The notes beneath the pieces were generated by a model. The model saw only the letters and a program-made list of their open reading frames with translations. It ran no database searches and was not told where the DNA came from. Both the position numbers and the translations under genes were made by a program. A stretch of 64,000 bases of DNA from Dendrobium chrysotoxum (taxonomy: Eukaryota; Streptophyta; Magnoliopsida; Asparagales; Orchidaceae): positions 66,588,864 to 66,652,863 of the forward strand of contig CM034307.1 in NCBI GenBank assembly GCA_019925795.1, written 5' to 3'. Shown piece after piece: positions 11,443 to 22,681 of the stretch (within the stretch, counting starts at the first letter, position 1; the number at the start of each line of letters is the position of its first letter).

Positions 11443-13200
11443 ATACTTTTCATGGCCTAATGCCGCAGTGCTCACAAATCAGTGCAAAAGCACTCTACTT
11501 TAGATTTTTAATATTTTTCAAATAATTTGTTTTCAAATATTTGAGTTATTATAAGAACCTAGTTTGTAATTAAGTAGCACTTATCGCATGACCCTTATAT
11601 TTGATTAATATGGTTTGGTGATTTGATGATTTCTTTTTCATGCTTTAGAAATTTCCTGTTTTGTTTTAATATTATTACTTGCATGTAAGATTTATTTTAG
11701 CCTGAATTTTATTAGGTTCTTAAGGACCCAAAAAAATCTTCTATTTATAATTAAATAAAAATTTTAGGCGCACGTAGAAAGATAAATATTCTTAAGAAGT
11801 AAGCTCAGGCACATCGGGAGTTTATCTTCTCTCCTTTATAGGAACCTCTCCGCCTGGGGGTCGTGATAAACCAGATGACCTATTAGGGTGTAGCTTATCC
11901 AGGGAATGTTGTGCATCTCTAGAAAAAAAAAACTTATTTTTATGCCTAATTTTTAAAGTTCAACATATCATTTTTGCATACAAGATTAATCTGCATGCAT
12001 TGCATTGCAAATCAATTACAATCAATTATGACTTAATTACATTGGGCATAATCATCATATATAAGTAAGGGGACCAATTAGAAAATTCTCTAGACGTTGG
12101 GCCCAAATTCTCAAAAACTTAAATAACAAGCCTTACCTATCTTTCATAAGATCGGATTCATGATTTTAAAGTGCCTAGGTGATTTAGCTAATTTTCCAAT
12201 CCAAGCCAATGTAAGCCCGGAATTACATTTCATTAGTTAGATTCTAGTTACTATTGTTTAGTACCCAACTTAGATTTAAATTTTGGGCAAACTCAAAATC
12301 TTAAATCCTCAACATTGGGAATTCAATCCCAAATTTTGAATAAAATATTAAATAAAACTAAATTTTCTTTCCTCTAAAATTTAAAGCCCAATATATAATA
12401 GGCCTAGGCATTTCTGAATAATTTTTCATAATCCCAAAGTGCTCCCAACCTTTTATTCTTTAACCTCCAAAATAAGTGTTCAAAATTGATCCAATCCCTA
12501 TTAAAATTTCAACAACCAACTTTTCATATCACTCTTCAAAAAATCCATAATTAAATTGTTACCATTATTTTAATAGAGAATATTCGTAGGAAACTTAACC
12601 TTCTTACAATATAATTAACTATGGAGGCTTGTCTTTGTAGGAGATTTAAAACCCCACATAAATTAAACCTCACCCCGTTTAGCTCCTAAATGGGATATAA
12701 AATTTTATTTTTTTTGAAAAAATTAAAAATAAAGACGACCATTATCGTCATATTTAAAATACTCAATAATAAATGATATTTCTATCCTTATGAGAGATAT
12801 ATTATTTTTTATTGAGATATTTGAATATGAAACTAATGATGCACATATCTAAGTTATTGTAGTTAGATATGTAATTGAACATCATTTTGACCTCTTGGGG
12901 TAATATGTGGTTCACTGCAACGATCTGACTATAAGAATTAATGATAAAACATCCTGACTATAATAGTCAAACCTATGATTGAATATCATTTTGACTCTTC
13001 GGAGTCATATGTAATTCTCTCTTGAGTTTGACTACGATAGTCAGAATAAAGTTTCAGTTTTGTGATCTAAACTTATTAGAAAATGATAATTTTCACCTTC
13101 CGATGTGATATGTCATTTATGATGACGTATTCGACTATAAACTGAATATCCAAGAGTTTATATTTTAATTTTCCCCAAAAATACAATCTAATTGATTTGG
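11443..13200 (+). mobile_element. Family B LTR-type fragment, inverted relative to the other two
   Basis: The reverse complement is collinear with 53660-55020 and 2900-3900. Matching landmarks read on the minus strand include TATAGTCGAATACGTCAT (about 13130), a decayed hairpin (12619-12640), TTTCCTACGAATATTCTC (about 12590), GAAATTTTAATAGGGATTGG (about 12500), TATATATTGGGCTT (about 12390), and the GGAAAATTAGCTAAATCACC...CTTTAAAATCATGAATCCG block (about 12200-12150). No coding. The left limit is set by the family A LTR end at 11442 and the right limit is approximate. Confidence 0.7.
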
Positions 13201-13409
13201 TCATTCCCGCAAAGAAGCAAAGCAAACAATGAGTGATTTAAAGTACATTTACTTTACTTTACTTTGTTTCACTTTGTATTCCAACCAAACAATAAAATTT
13301 TTAAAACCCCTGTATTTGAATACTTTACACCACTTCATATTCCAACAAAACAACAACTAAGGATAAAAGCACACATTTAAGTTGTGGAGAGAAATTAAAA
13401 AAATATTTC

Positions 13410-13960
13410 AAATTTGATTTGGAGGTTATTTGATTGTTAGAATTTAAAATTCAATTAAATTCCAAAAAGAATGTAAAGTTTATACCATTTAGAACTATGC
13501 AATTCTTATGCATTTGTTGAAGTACATACAAAAACAAAGGTAAACTCTTAAGGGAAGGTGGTGGCAGCCGGTAGTGGCGATTGGCAGCGCCGACGTGGCG
13601 GCTGGTAGTGGCGATTGGCAGCACCGACAATCAGCTGTGTCAACAGTGACGGTCAGCAGTGCCAATAGTGGTGATTGGTGGTAGCGACAATAGGCAGTGG
13701 TCTCAGCTGGCGGCAACGGGTGGCTACAGATGATGGTGGTTAGAGGCAATAAAGCAGCTTTTTTCGTTGAAAAGTAAATTCTCTCAAAATTGTATGAGTT
13801 TATAATACATCAAAAATGAACTACATAGTGAAAAAAAAAAATATCATTAAAATTTTACACTACCATCCTTTTTCATCCAATTAAACGCTAATATTTTTCA
13901 AAACCACTATATTTGAAATACTTTACACCCACTTTACTTAAAACTAAATAGCCCTTAAAA
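13410..13960. mobile_element. Putative MITE-like element with GC-rich core
   Basis: AT-rich arms flank a GC-rich core (13555-13740) of imperfect GGTAGTGGCGATTGGCAGC-type repeats. The ends GGAGGTTATTTGATTG (13420) and AAACTAAATAGCCCTT (13943-13958) are roughly inverted. The same layout, with ACTTTACACC near the right end and a GGTGG-rich core, recurs at 46655-47155. No TSD was resolved. The short open frame on the minus strand across the core (13495-13749) is a by-product of the repeat. Confidence 0.45.
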
Positions 13961-15231
13961 CTTAAATTACAAACCCCACCTTCATTTACTTTTCTTCATA
14001 TCAAACATCTAAAATTTAATTTTTTTTAAATATTTAGATTATTCTACACTGCTAAAACTTATAACCAAAGGACCCTTATTGCATAACAAATCATGAGTGA
14101 TATATACGAGTACATGATCACAATATATACCAAAGGCGGTTTTTATAGTGATTTGACGAACAATACCTTTATCTATTATAACACAATAGGAGAGCTTTAC
14201 GCTATTGATCTATTTGCTACATGATAAATATATGAAATTTTAATGAAAGAAAGTCGTCCCAAACGCAGCCCAAATCTTTTATTATTAATGACTGCCTTTA
14301 TATTTATTTATTTTATATCGTGTTAGTTGGTTTGATATTTTTGACTCATTTAATAAATATGTCTTTAGTTGCCTAAATTCATGTCAAAAATGATTTTGGG
14401 GCGCGGATATGAACTCAACTGATGAACTATAACTAACATTATATAAAAAAGACAAAGAAGGAAAAATCATAAGGACTTCTCAATTGAATAGCTTCCATAA
14501 TTAGTATGAATAAACTCATGATCGAGCCTAATCATTTATTGGGAAGATTCAGATTCAATCAATTGCTATAATAAAATAATATAAAAATTAAAAAATGGCA
14601 TAACATAATTAATATAGATAGATTTATAATTGTTTTAAAATAACTTTACACTTAAATAAAAAAAACTTTACACTTAAATCTTTTAATTTTAATATTTTTT
14701 AATTGTATTTCATATTAGTAAAATAATTTTTAAAAAAATCAAAACATATTATATATATTTAATGTGAACACGAATTTCTGCACGTGTATCATGTTGTAGC
14801 TAGCTTTGGTCTGTATGGTAATGAAAGAGACTGATCTTTAGCAAATTCATGGATCTGTTTTGATAATTTGATTGCTGTGACTAAATTATCAGCTTTCAAT
14901 TAATGTTGATTACCCAATAATTTATTACACGTTGAAAATAACATCTTAATATAAATTATAATTAGATGAGTTTAAAAATTATTAAAAATAAATTTTAAAT
15001 GAATAATATGTAAGCTCAATTTAATATAATTTATATCATTAAATCTGATATAGTTTGTTTTCATGCGTGTGGCCCTAAGGAACATTATCTTTCATGTTTT
15101 TTGGGAATTCAGATGATTTTATTATTTATTTTCTTAAATTAAAAGTTCCTTGTTAATATATATATTTTAAAATTTTAGCCAATTTAAACTATAGAAACTG
15201 ATAAGGATCGATGAAGATTTATTTGAAATTA
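13961..15231. other. AT-rich intergenic DNA, nothing recognised
   Basis: No open frame with a family signature, no tRNA/rRNA and no clear repeat boundaries. Contains poly-A/T runs and stretches above about 75% AT (for example 14570-14760). Confidence 0.6.
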
Positions 15232-15239
15232 GTCATATG

Positions 15240-15727
15240 CAAGGGCGGAACCAGTCTTAATTTTTAGGGGGTGTAAACTTATAAGTAAAAGTAAAGAGAT
15301 TTTTCTTTCATAAATATCTTTACAACAAAAAATTGTTCTGGTGGGCTGCCCCTTGACCCCTATTTATTCATATATTTGATCGTTGTACGCTTCGTAAATA
15401 TGTCGGGGGTCCAAGGGGGCAGCGCTCTCGAAACAAATTTTGGTTGTAAGGATATTTTTGGATTTTCTTGACAATTTTTCTTTGTATTTGGTTCATCGTT
15501 CTCTAACAATAACATCTCTACATAATGTATTTAATTTTGTTGGGGCAATTGCCTAAAAATCATAGTATTTTAAAACTTTTAGGAGGGGTAATTGCCTAAA
15601 AACCCTTGTAATAAAGACTAAAAAATTGATGAAAGAGGACAAATTACCTAAAGAATCTTATAATAATATTTTTTTAATTTTTTCAGAGGGCTAATTGCCC
15701 CCCGGGCTTATAGTGGATCCGCCCTTG
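15240..15727. mobile_element. hAT-like MITE with 8-bp target duplication
   Basis: Terminal inverted repeats CAAGGGCGGAACCAG (left) and, as reverse complement of the right end, CAAGGGCGGATCCAC match at 13 of 15 positions. The 488-bp body is flanked by GTCATATG (15232-15239) and GTCACATG (15728-15735), an 8-bp duplication with one mismatch. TIRs with GGGCGGA and 8-bp TSDs are characteristic of hAT-type non-autonomous elements. No transposase is encoded. The body has subterminal repeats around GGGGCTAATTGCC. Confidence 0.8.
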
Positions 15728-16318
15728 GTCACATGTTTCAGTTTTCAAGAGTTTAGATGATTTCGATTAAAATTTTTTAAATTAGGTATACAATGATGAG
15801 ACCATAAATCCATAGAGGATTTAGGATTTATTTGGGACGGCTTAAAGTATTTTATAGAGATAATTGTGAATTTGTTTTGAGAATTGATACATTCTCAAGA
15901 AATTATCTTGATCGGGCACGAATCTCAAGGCAAAATCAAGTTGGAAACTTCCAAAATCAAAATTGAGACCATCCGAACTCCGATTTCGGCAAACTTATAG
16001 TCGAATTGAACGCCTCAGAAATACGAACCCAACGACACCAAATTCAACCCAATCCGAGCCCAAATGGGCCCAAATCAAGGGTTTGAAGCATTATTGGAAG
16101 GTTCAAACCATAATTTGGACTACCAAATGGTCTCCAAATATGACGTACTTATAGTCGAATCGAGCGTCTAGACAAGACGAATCCAACGAGCCCAAGATCG
16201 CCCAAATGTCCAGCAAACGGTCCACGATCAAGGGATTCAACATCAACCGTCCATTCAAACTACTCCCTAACTACCCTTGATCTTCGAACTATTTACGGGC
16301 TATGCCACTCCCAAAAAT

Positions 16319-16328
16319 CTATAAATAG
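16319..16328 (+). promoter_or_regulatory. TATA box of family A LTR (CTATAAATAG)
   Basis: The identical decamer occurs at the same relative place in the other family A LTRs: 23143-23152 (+), 37212-37221 (-), 39319-39328 (-) and 44837-44846 (-). A one-base variant is at 61991-62000 (-). Transcription would start about 30 bp downstream, just before the minisatellite. Confidence 0.8.
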
Positions 16329-16429
16329 AGCACTCTCTCCTCCTTAAAGAGGGGCCTAATCCTAAGAGAGAAAGAGAGAGCTCTTGCCTTCTTGTTTCTC
16401 CTTGACCACCGTCGGACCACCGCTTGATA

Positions 16430-16760
16430 TTATTGCTTCGCCGGACTACCACCTGAGGCCCTGCTCTTCGCCGGACCACCACTTGAGGTCCTGTACTCCG
16501 CCGGACCACCACCTGAGGCCATGCTCTTCGCCGGACCACCACCTGAGGCCCTGCACTCCGCCGGACCACCACCTGAGACCCTGCACTTCGCTGGACCACT
16601 ACCTGAGACCTTGCACTTCGTCGGACCACCACCTGAGGCCCTGCACTTCACCAGACCATCGTCTAAGGCCCTGTACTCCGCCGGATCACCACCTGAGGCC
16701 CTGTACTCCGCCAAACTACCGCCTAGGACCCGAAGTTCTGCCAGATCACCTAAAGACCCT
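16430..16760. repeat. 30-bp minisatellite inside LTR (about 11 units)
   Basis: Units of the form CACCTGAGGCCCTGCACTCC-GCCGGACCAC repeat every 30 bp without indels. Because 30 is divisible by 3 and the units lack stops, several frames stay open on both strands and give 10-residue peptide repeats. This is the reverse complement of the unit at 36481-37110 in another LTR of the same family. Confidence 0.9.
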
Positions 16761-17044
16761 AAAGTTCCGCCAGCACGACGTCAGATTTACACATACCATC
16801 GACTTCAACCCAACGGTTGATACTTGTAATCTGATCGCCCTCGGAGGCGAGTCAGCCCCCTGTAATTAACTCAAGTTCTAGTGGAATCATTTCAACTGGG
16901 CCAGGCCCCGTGGGTTTTCCCTTTTTTCAGGGTTTTCCACGTAAAAAATCTTGTGTTTCCTGTGTGTGAGCTGGATATTCGTACAACGCTAAGTCGTAAA
17001 ATTCAATCTCTACCGTCGCGTATATTCTAGCCCGCAACAAGAAT

Positions 17045-17960
17045 AATAATTTTTTCAAAAAGACACATTGATCTTATAAACATATAATTTTTACAAAATT
17101 TATATTAGCAACTCGGATTGAAAAATTAGTTATGCCCCATAGAATTTTTAGAAAGCAATCAGACAGCAATAGTCAACAGAAATTGAAGTAATGTGAAAAG
17201 CAAAATAGTGCTGCCCCAACCAGACCTTTGGAAACTACAAAATATACTTAGAATGACCATTGAAATTCTACTAAAACCATTAAAGTTTATCCAGAATTAC
17301 TATATTTGTTATGAATCGTCAAAATTCAGTTGAGAAGACAAAAACAAAATATAATTATGAGTTGAAATATATCAAAAACATTAAATGTGAATAATAGGTT
17401 TTTAAAGCATTTAATAAAGCATTTAATTTAAAATTTGTTAAGATAAAAAAATAATTGAAACCAAGCATCAAAATTGTTTAAATTCTTAGCAATAGGATCG
17501 AAGCCGAAAGCATAATCCAAATATCTAATTACGATGAGAGCAATTTGAAACGATAATTCTGATTCGTTTGCGCTCATTGTATTTTAAAAAAATCTTCATA
17601 TAATAAAACATAACCTTACAAGTCTTAGAATCCCAATAGGAAAGCACATATGACAGCAGGCTAAGCTGAAATAACTATGTCCAATAATCATTAAGTATCC
17701 CTGTATCAAACGAGGATAAACAGCGGATGGAGAAAAGGGGATAGGCCACATGTGAAGAAAAAGAAGAAACGGAGGCAACTTGGCTTCTTTTTGTTTAGTC
17801 TGGCTGCTTTTCCCATAAAAGTGAGCAGTGGTGAAAGCTAAGTAGTAAGATAATTAAGATGAAAATTTTCATTTTATTTTAATTTTTTTCAGTTAAGCAC
17901 TAATCTCAGATTATATTAGAAAATTAATTAAGTTAGTGTGTTTCGAACCCCGCAGCTATT
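17045..17960. other. AT-rich intergenic DNA, nothing recognised
   Basis: No gene, RNA gene or bounded repeat recognised. Short open frames (for example 17596-17778) show no family features. Confidence 0.6.
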
Positions 17961-17965
17961 GTGAA

Positions 17966-18128
17966 GGGAGCGACTGAGGGGAGAGATTATTCTGTGCAGA
18001 CAACGGATGAGAGATCCGTCCGGTTACGCTTAGGTACCGAGCGGTACCGAGCCGATATCGGATGTGGCGCATTTTCATCCGGACTCCGCACAGAATAATT
18101 TTTCGATTGAGGGAGCGACCGAGCGAGA
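17966..18128. mobile_element. Small GC-rich foldback element with flanking direct repeats
   Basis: The core 17986-18099 (114 bp) has inverted ends: ATTATTCTGTGC AGACAACGGATGA on the left and, reversed, ATTATTCTGTGC GGAGTCCGGATGA on the right (12 perfect, then an interrupted match). The centre holds two copies of GGTACCGAGC (about 18032-18052). The core is flanked by imperfect direct repeats GGGAGCGACTGAG (17966) and GGGAGCGACCGAG (18111). It resembles a MITE or hairpin element, and the superfamily is not assigned. Confidence 0.65.
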
Positions 18129-18129
18129 G

Positions 18130-19679
18130 TACTGACAGCGAAAGCTAAGCGCCCAACGCAAAACTTAAACGCCCTACGTAGGATGTGCACTTGTCAAATC
18201 CATCATTCTCCAAAATAAATAGATAAATAAATAAAAATCATTGTGGTTCTCTTTTCTTCAAGGTACTTGATAGAAAGGTACTCTATGGAGCCGGTTATCT
18301 TATTGGTTCAGAATTTCAGATCTTTTACATCAACAAATTTTAGGCCATTCTCACAAGCCATTTGAGTATGGAAAGAATATTTCAATGAAAGATCCTATGC
18401 CAGACATATTGGTCCAATGGAAATCCTGAGGGTACTTATAAAGTAGAGAACTTTCCAAGCCGCAAAAAGAGTGAAGATCATGTTGTGATCCACATTTAAT
18501 CCAAAGTTAATAATCTATTTGCGATGATTGTAGCATTTTATAAAGTTGATAGTGAAGTTACAATAGATAAAACAACTTCGCTACGATGATTATAAAAATC
18601 AACTTTCTACTATAAAAATTTATGAAAAATAATAAGAAAGCAACAATAAAATAATAATCAAATAAAATTATTATTGTTATCTAAAAAAATAAAACAATTA
18701 AAAAATTATCCTAAATAAATTCTGAGCAGCATATCTAAATGCTTATAAAACTCTTCCAGTTTTGATAGTTGTAATAGCTACTTAATATAAAAGTTAGTGG
18801 AAGATACTAAGTGGAATCCCATCAAGTATCCTTACCAATAAAGAACGACCAAAGCCCCACGATCAAATTTCTAAAAAAATAATTTCCTGCAATTATGGTG
18901 TTTCATTCGTGATGCATGCCTCTTCTGCATGGCTCTATAAAAATAATAATAATAATAGTATGGGGTTGGTGTGGCTTTTATGACTAATTAAATCTGTAGC
19001 CTTTTATATAAAGCTTTAAAGTGCAGCCAATTATGTTGAATCGCTCTGCTATCTTTACCTAATTTTCGTCTTCCTCTTTAATCTTGAGGTTTGGAACTAA
19101 AGCAACTACTAAATCACTAATTTAGTGTAAAAAAAGTTGCAAAAGGTTAGGGCAATAATTGGTTGGATAATCACATGTTTAATATTTATGTTTTAAAAAC
19201 TAAAACCTAAGCGCTTTTGCTTACAATATTAACGACTTTTGATTGTATTAGATGCAAATGCAAAGATTATAAAGTTAATTTTAAATATTTGTGCTGTACT
19301 TTAATAAATAAACGAAATTAATGACACTCAAATTTTTCTAAAAGGTTATGAGAAAATTATTATATATCACATTTATATTTATATTTGTATTTGATTGAAA
19401 ATGTCTTAACGAGAATTCGAGCTTGATTCAACTCGACACGTTGTTAGTTACAAATTAATTTCTTACTCACCAAAGCTAGAGGGCATAATTTAATCTACAC
19501 CTCAAGACTATTTTATTTACACTCATAACTGAAATATTCATTTTGACTACAAGCTAAGTCGATGTAGTTATCATCAGAATAACTACTCAATGGAACTCGG
19601 CCTTAACTCGAAACTCACCATCAATTTACCTCTATTAGACAACTCTCAATCATACTCTTCAATGCACAACTAGCTAAAT
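18130..19679. other. AT-rich intergenic DNA, nothing recognised
   Basis: No supported gene. An AAT microsatellite (about 18945-18957) and a motif-poor region at 18240-18500 whose composition looks coding-like, but every frame is interrupted and no family was recognised. Confidence 0.55.
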
Positions 19680-20290
19680 CAAAATCAATTATGTATATTT
19701 TCTTATTTTACCACGTGATACTTCTTGTTCATCCAACTTTGCCTCTAACCTATCGGTCAAAATTTAAGCTTGGGGATGAAAATGACAAAGCATTAGACTC
19801 ATAAACTCCAGCCACTCTCTTAGGATTCACACTATCAGTAGGCCACTAGAAATTATTAGTATCCCTTTTCTCAGTCAATTCATAAGCATTCACAAATGGC
19901 TTAGACATTAATGATCCTCAAGATGCATCATCAATGATTGACCTAAGAGATCCTACTACTCCCTTGTAAAATATTTGAATAAACAACCAATCAGGCAAAG
20001 GATGGTGAGAATATTTCCTAAGCATCCCCTTAAATCTGTCCTAACTTTCACAAGTAGATTCTCCTTTAAATTAGGAAAAAGAAGTGATATCATTTCTAAA
20101 TTTATCAATTTTTGAAGGTTGGAAGTACTTTGTAAGGAATCTATGAGCCAACTGATTCTAAATGATTATAAAGCCCGGGGTAAAAAATTTAACCATATTT
20201 TAGCCTTATCCTTTAGAGAAAATGGGAACAGTCTAAGTTTAATGGTATCATCATTGACTCTATTGTATTTTATATCAAAATATTATCTTA
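19680..20290 (-). pseudogene. Degenerate Athila-type gag fragment
   Basis: On the minus strand from about 20265 the sequence reads VNDDTIKLRLFPFSLKDKAK followed by IWLNFLP, the hallmark N-terminal capsid block of Athila-lineage Gag. After frameshifts come pieces equivalent to the segment that ends in a WPTDSVNPKRVAGVYE-like stretch near 19800-19850. Stops and indels interrupt it throughout. In a live element Gag would form the particle shell; this copy is dead. Neither LTRs nor pol of this element were found nearby. Confidence 0.75.
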
Positions 20291-20765
20291 TTGAGACCAC
20301 TCACATTTTTGTATTCCATCACTCAAGCTAGCCAGCTAGACTCACCTCCCTCTCTCTAAGGGGTGAGGGGTCATTTAGATCTTTTGTAAATCTTAAACTG
20401 CTATATAAAATCTCTAAGGCGTTACAAACAATTTGCAATCATATTAAAATGTTCCTACTCCTTAAAACTACCTTAAGGCTACATTTGTGATGTTTTTTTG
20501 CTGTTTTGTAAATATATTTTTTAGTACAAAAATGTCTTAAAATTAGAAAAAAAAAAGTGACCTAAAGCTATGTCAAACGAAACCTAAATCCAAAAATTAT
20601 AATTTTCATTTCATCAGAATTATTCTCCTGCCATTTATATTAACCAGAAAAATAGGCTTCAACAATTCATTAAAGTGCTATTGAATTGCCTTAAATAATG
20701 AAATAATCATGCTCACCCCAAAAAAGCTTTGATTTGTTTAATGTAACATAACTTATTTCAATTTT

Positions 20766-21017
20766 AAAGTGCACTTTTTTTTTTTGGAATGGGGGCATCT
20801 ACCCGCTGTCACCCCCTTAGGAGGCGCTTGACGGCATAACTAATCCCTCGACTGACCTAGAAGAGGCACCCATCCTAATGACCTTCTGGCCCGCACTTGA
20901 TCAAGCCCCACTTAAGAGGTGTTGCCGCTCGAGGGGATTCGAGCATGGGTTGGAAGGTTCCCAACCGTACTCGCCCACCAACCAAATTAAGCAACGGTGA
21001 GTTCAAAGTGCACTTTT
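20766..21017 (-). mobile_element. tRNA-derived SINE with 13-bp perfect TSD
   Basis: The body (about 20779-21004) lies between identical AAAGTGCACTTTT copies at 20766-20778 and 21005-21017. On the minus strand it has a box-A-like TTGGTGGGCGAGTACGG, a box-B-like TGCTCGAATCCCC about 45 bp further on, and ends in a poly-A tail (T run at 20779-20785 on the plus strand). These are the internal RNA polymerase III promoter and retroposition hallmarks of a plant SINE. It lies about 0.5 kb downstream of the membrane-protein gene. Confidence 0.85.
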
Positions 21018-21472
21018 GTTCATAAGTTATTCTAATATTCTAAATAGTGCAGTTAAAAAAACTCTTTGTTCATGCTCGATCGAATTTAGCTTGAAGATTA
21101 GCTCGAATTTAAATTTGTTTATCTAATTAGCCAAATTTGAATAATATACTGTTCCAATATGTTCAATTACTCAATAGTAGCAAGATTATGTATGCATAAA
21201 TAACATTTTTTAACTTATTTGTTAAACTAATGGAGGCCAATAATATATGAGTCCGCTCAAAACTGCTTGTTTACACCGCCACTTCTAAAGCAAAAAGTAG
21301 AATTTTCATTATTTTGTAGAGAACAGAGAAATTTAACAATATTAACATTAAAAAAAAATGAAACAACCCGGAAACAGCAGCGCGAGTAGCTTACAGATTT
21401 ACCAGCAAAAGTTATGGCCATAAATCCCAAAAAAAAAAGACTGAACATTTTTTCGCTCCTTTGTGTACCAAC

Positions 21473-21478
21473 TTTATT
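21473..21478 (-). terminator. Candidate poly(A) signal AATAAA for the membrane-protein gene
   Basis: AATAAA on the minus strand 20 bp after the stop codon at 21498-21500. The close spacing makes this one of several possible signals. Confidence 0.4.
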
Positions 21479-21497
21479 TCATTCCTATATGTCTTCT

Positions 21498-22284
21498 TTA
21501 AACTCTTTTGCTTCTTCCTAGAAATCCTTCCAGAACAACCCGCCTCTTGTCATACTCATATAATCGTTTTTGCAGGCGGTCCGCCGCCGGAGGCAGCGCC
21601 GATGCCGCCAACGCTGGCGTCTCCACACCACCGAACTCAGGTGTCTCAGGCGCCGGTTTCCGGCGAGGAAGGAAGCAAAGTCCCGATGCCGTCCACAGAA
21701 TTGCGCAGATCCGGCCGCAGAATACCATCACCATCAAGCTCACCACCAAGAAACAGAGAGCATACCGTCTCTCCGCGCCCGCTTCCACTCCCCCCCTTGG
21801 CCTCGGCGTAGGAAAATCCGAGTAAGACAACGAGGAAGAAGATGAGAAAGACGAGGGTGTTTTGGGTGACGAGCTCGATGAGGATGAGAAGACCACCTCA
21901 TCCGATCCCCGATCTTCATCGGAATCCGATTTCCGCACCGATGTGGTCTCCGATTCAAAGGTTGGTTTCCGATCACAGAATTGACCGCCTATTCTCTGTT
22001 GTAACCGAGGGGGAATTAAAAAAATAAAATAAAACGTTCGATACCCTGTTCTAACCCTAGCTTGTGAAAACAGATATCAAAGAGAGGAGTAATCGTACCG
22101 AAGCTGAAGAATTATCAGCACAACCGTTCTCCTGTGGCCTGATGAGAATCGGGAAGATGATTCCGGTGAGCCGCCGCCGCCACCGCCGCTGTCGATTGCA
22201 CGGCCTAAACTCCGGCAGGACATGGACCGCTGTGATCTGTTCCTCGGCCACAGGCGAGAAGCAGAGAAATTGAGCTATCTTCAT
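21498..22284 (-). CDS. Plant-specific single-pass membrane protein, At5g23160-like (two exons)
   Basis: Exon 1 is 22284-22099 (ATG AAG ATA..., 62 codons) and exon 2 is 21995-21498 (ends SKRV, TAA). The 103-bp intron has donor TCG|GTACGA and acceptor TTACAACAG|AGA after a pyrimidine-rich stretch, phase 0. The product is 227 aa. Order: a basic N-terminal region with FLCFSPVA and RRWRRR; an acidic DSDEDRGSDE tract; a Ser-rich linker; one hydrophobic helix at about residues 141-163 (ALCFLVVSLMVMVFCGRICA); a Pro/Ala linker; and a C-terminal RRVVLEGFLGRSKR motif. The helix with GRICAI and the (R/K)VVLEG(L/F)L motif recall uncharacterised plant proteins annotated as At5g23160-like. The biochemical role is unknown. 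Dense intronless frames on the opposite strand are shadows. The two-exon model is inferred from splice signals alone. Confidence 0.78.
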
Positions 22285-22347
22285 CTTCTTGTGAGGTCAG
22301 GTGTCGGCCATGGGTTATTCTCTCATGACATGGCGGCTCGATCAGCA

Positions 22348-22357
22348 GTTTATAAGC
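22348..22357 (-). promoter_or_regulatory. TATA box of the membrane-protein gene
   Basis: The minus strand reads GCTTATAAAC about 65 bp upstream of the ATG at 22284, giving a predicted leader of about 35 nt. The DNA beyond (22370-22440) is GC-rich, as in a promoter. Confidence 0.6.
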
Positions 22358-22681
22358 TAGCGGGAGGAGGAGAGGGGCTGCGAGTTCTGTTGCCCGTTAC
22401 CCGTCGGGCAGATCCGCGCGCCGCTTTTTCACGCGAGTGAATTCAAAACTTCAACATTTATTCATTTATTGACATGGCTCGTTTCTTCGTCTTTCTATCA
22501 CTTTGTTGTTTTTTTTTAAAGCTGGGTTATAAATTAGAATATCTAATCAAATTTTAAAAAATTAAAAAAAAGATTACATAAATAATTAAAATTATATTAA
22601 TTTTAAATTAGATATAATATCTTTGAAATTAATTCTGATTATTTTTTTAAATATTTTGATATAATTACTAATGTCATAATA

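Larger units (their letters stand above)
15880..17044 (+). mobile_element. Family A solo LTR with perfect TSD
   Basis: The LTR spans 15885-17039 (1155 bp), begins TGATACATTCTC and ends TAGCCCGCAACA, and is flanked by AGAAT on both sides (15880-15884, 17040-17044). No internal region remains, so it is the product of LTR-LTR recombination. Inside, in order: the conserved ATTATCTTGATCGGGCACGA block near the 5' end, the TATA box at 16319-16328, a 30-bp minisatellite (16430-16760), and the GGCCAGGCCCCGTGGG...CCACGTAAAAA block (16900-16950). Open frames here are repeat-derived. Confidence 0.92.

Noticed and set aside
16300..16869. Four overlapping open frames in the 16.3-16.9 kb region
   Set aside because: Same 30-bp LTR minisatellite; repeat-derived frames.
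22057..22440. Plus-strand frames opposite the membrane-protein gene
   Set aside because: They overlap exon 1 and the promoter in antisense and have no family signature; the minus-strand model joins in phase with good splice sites.
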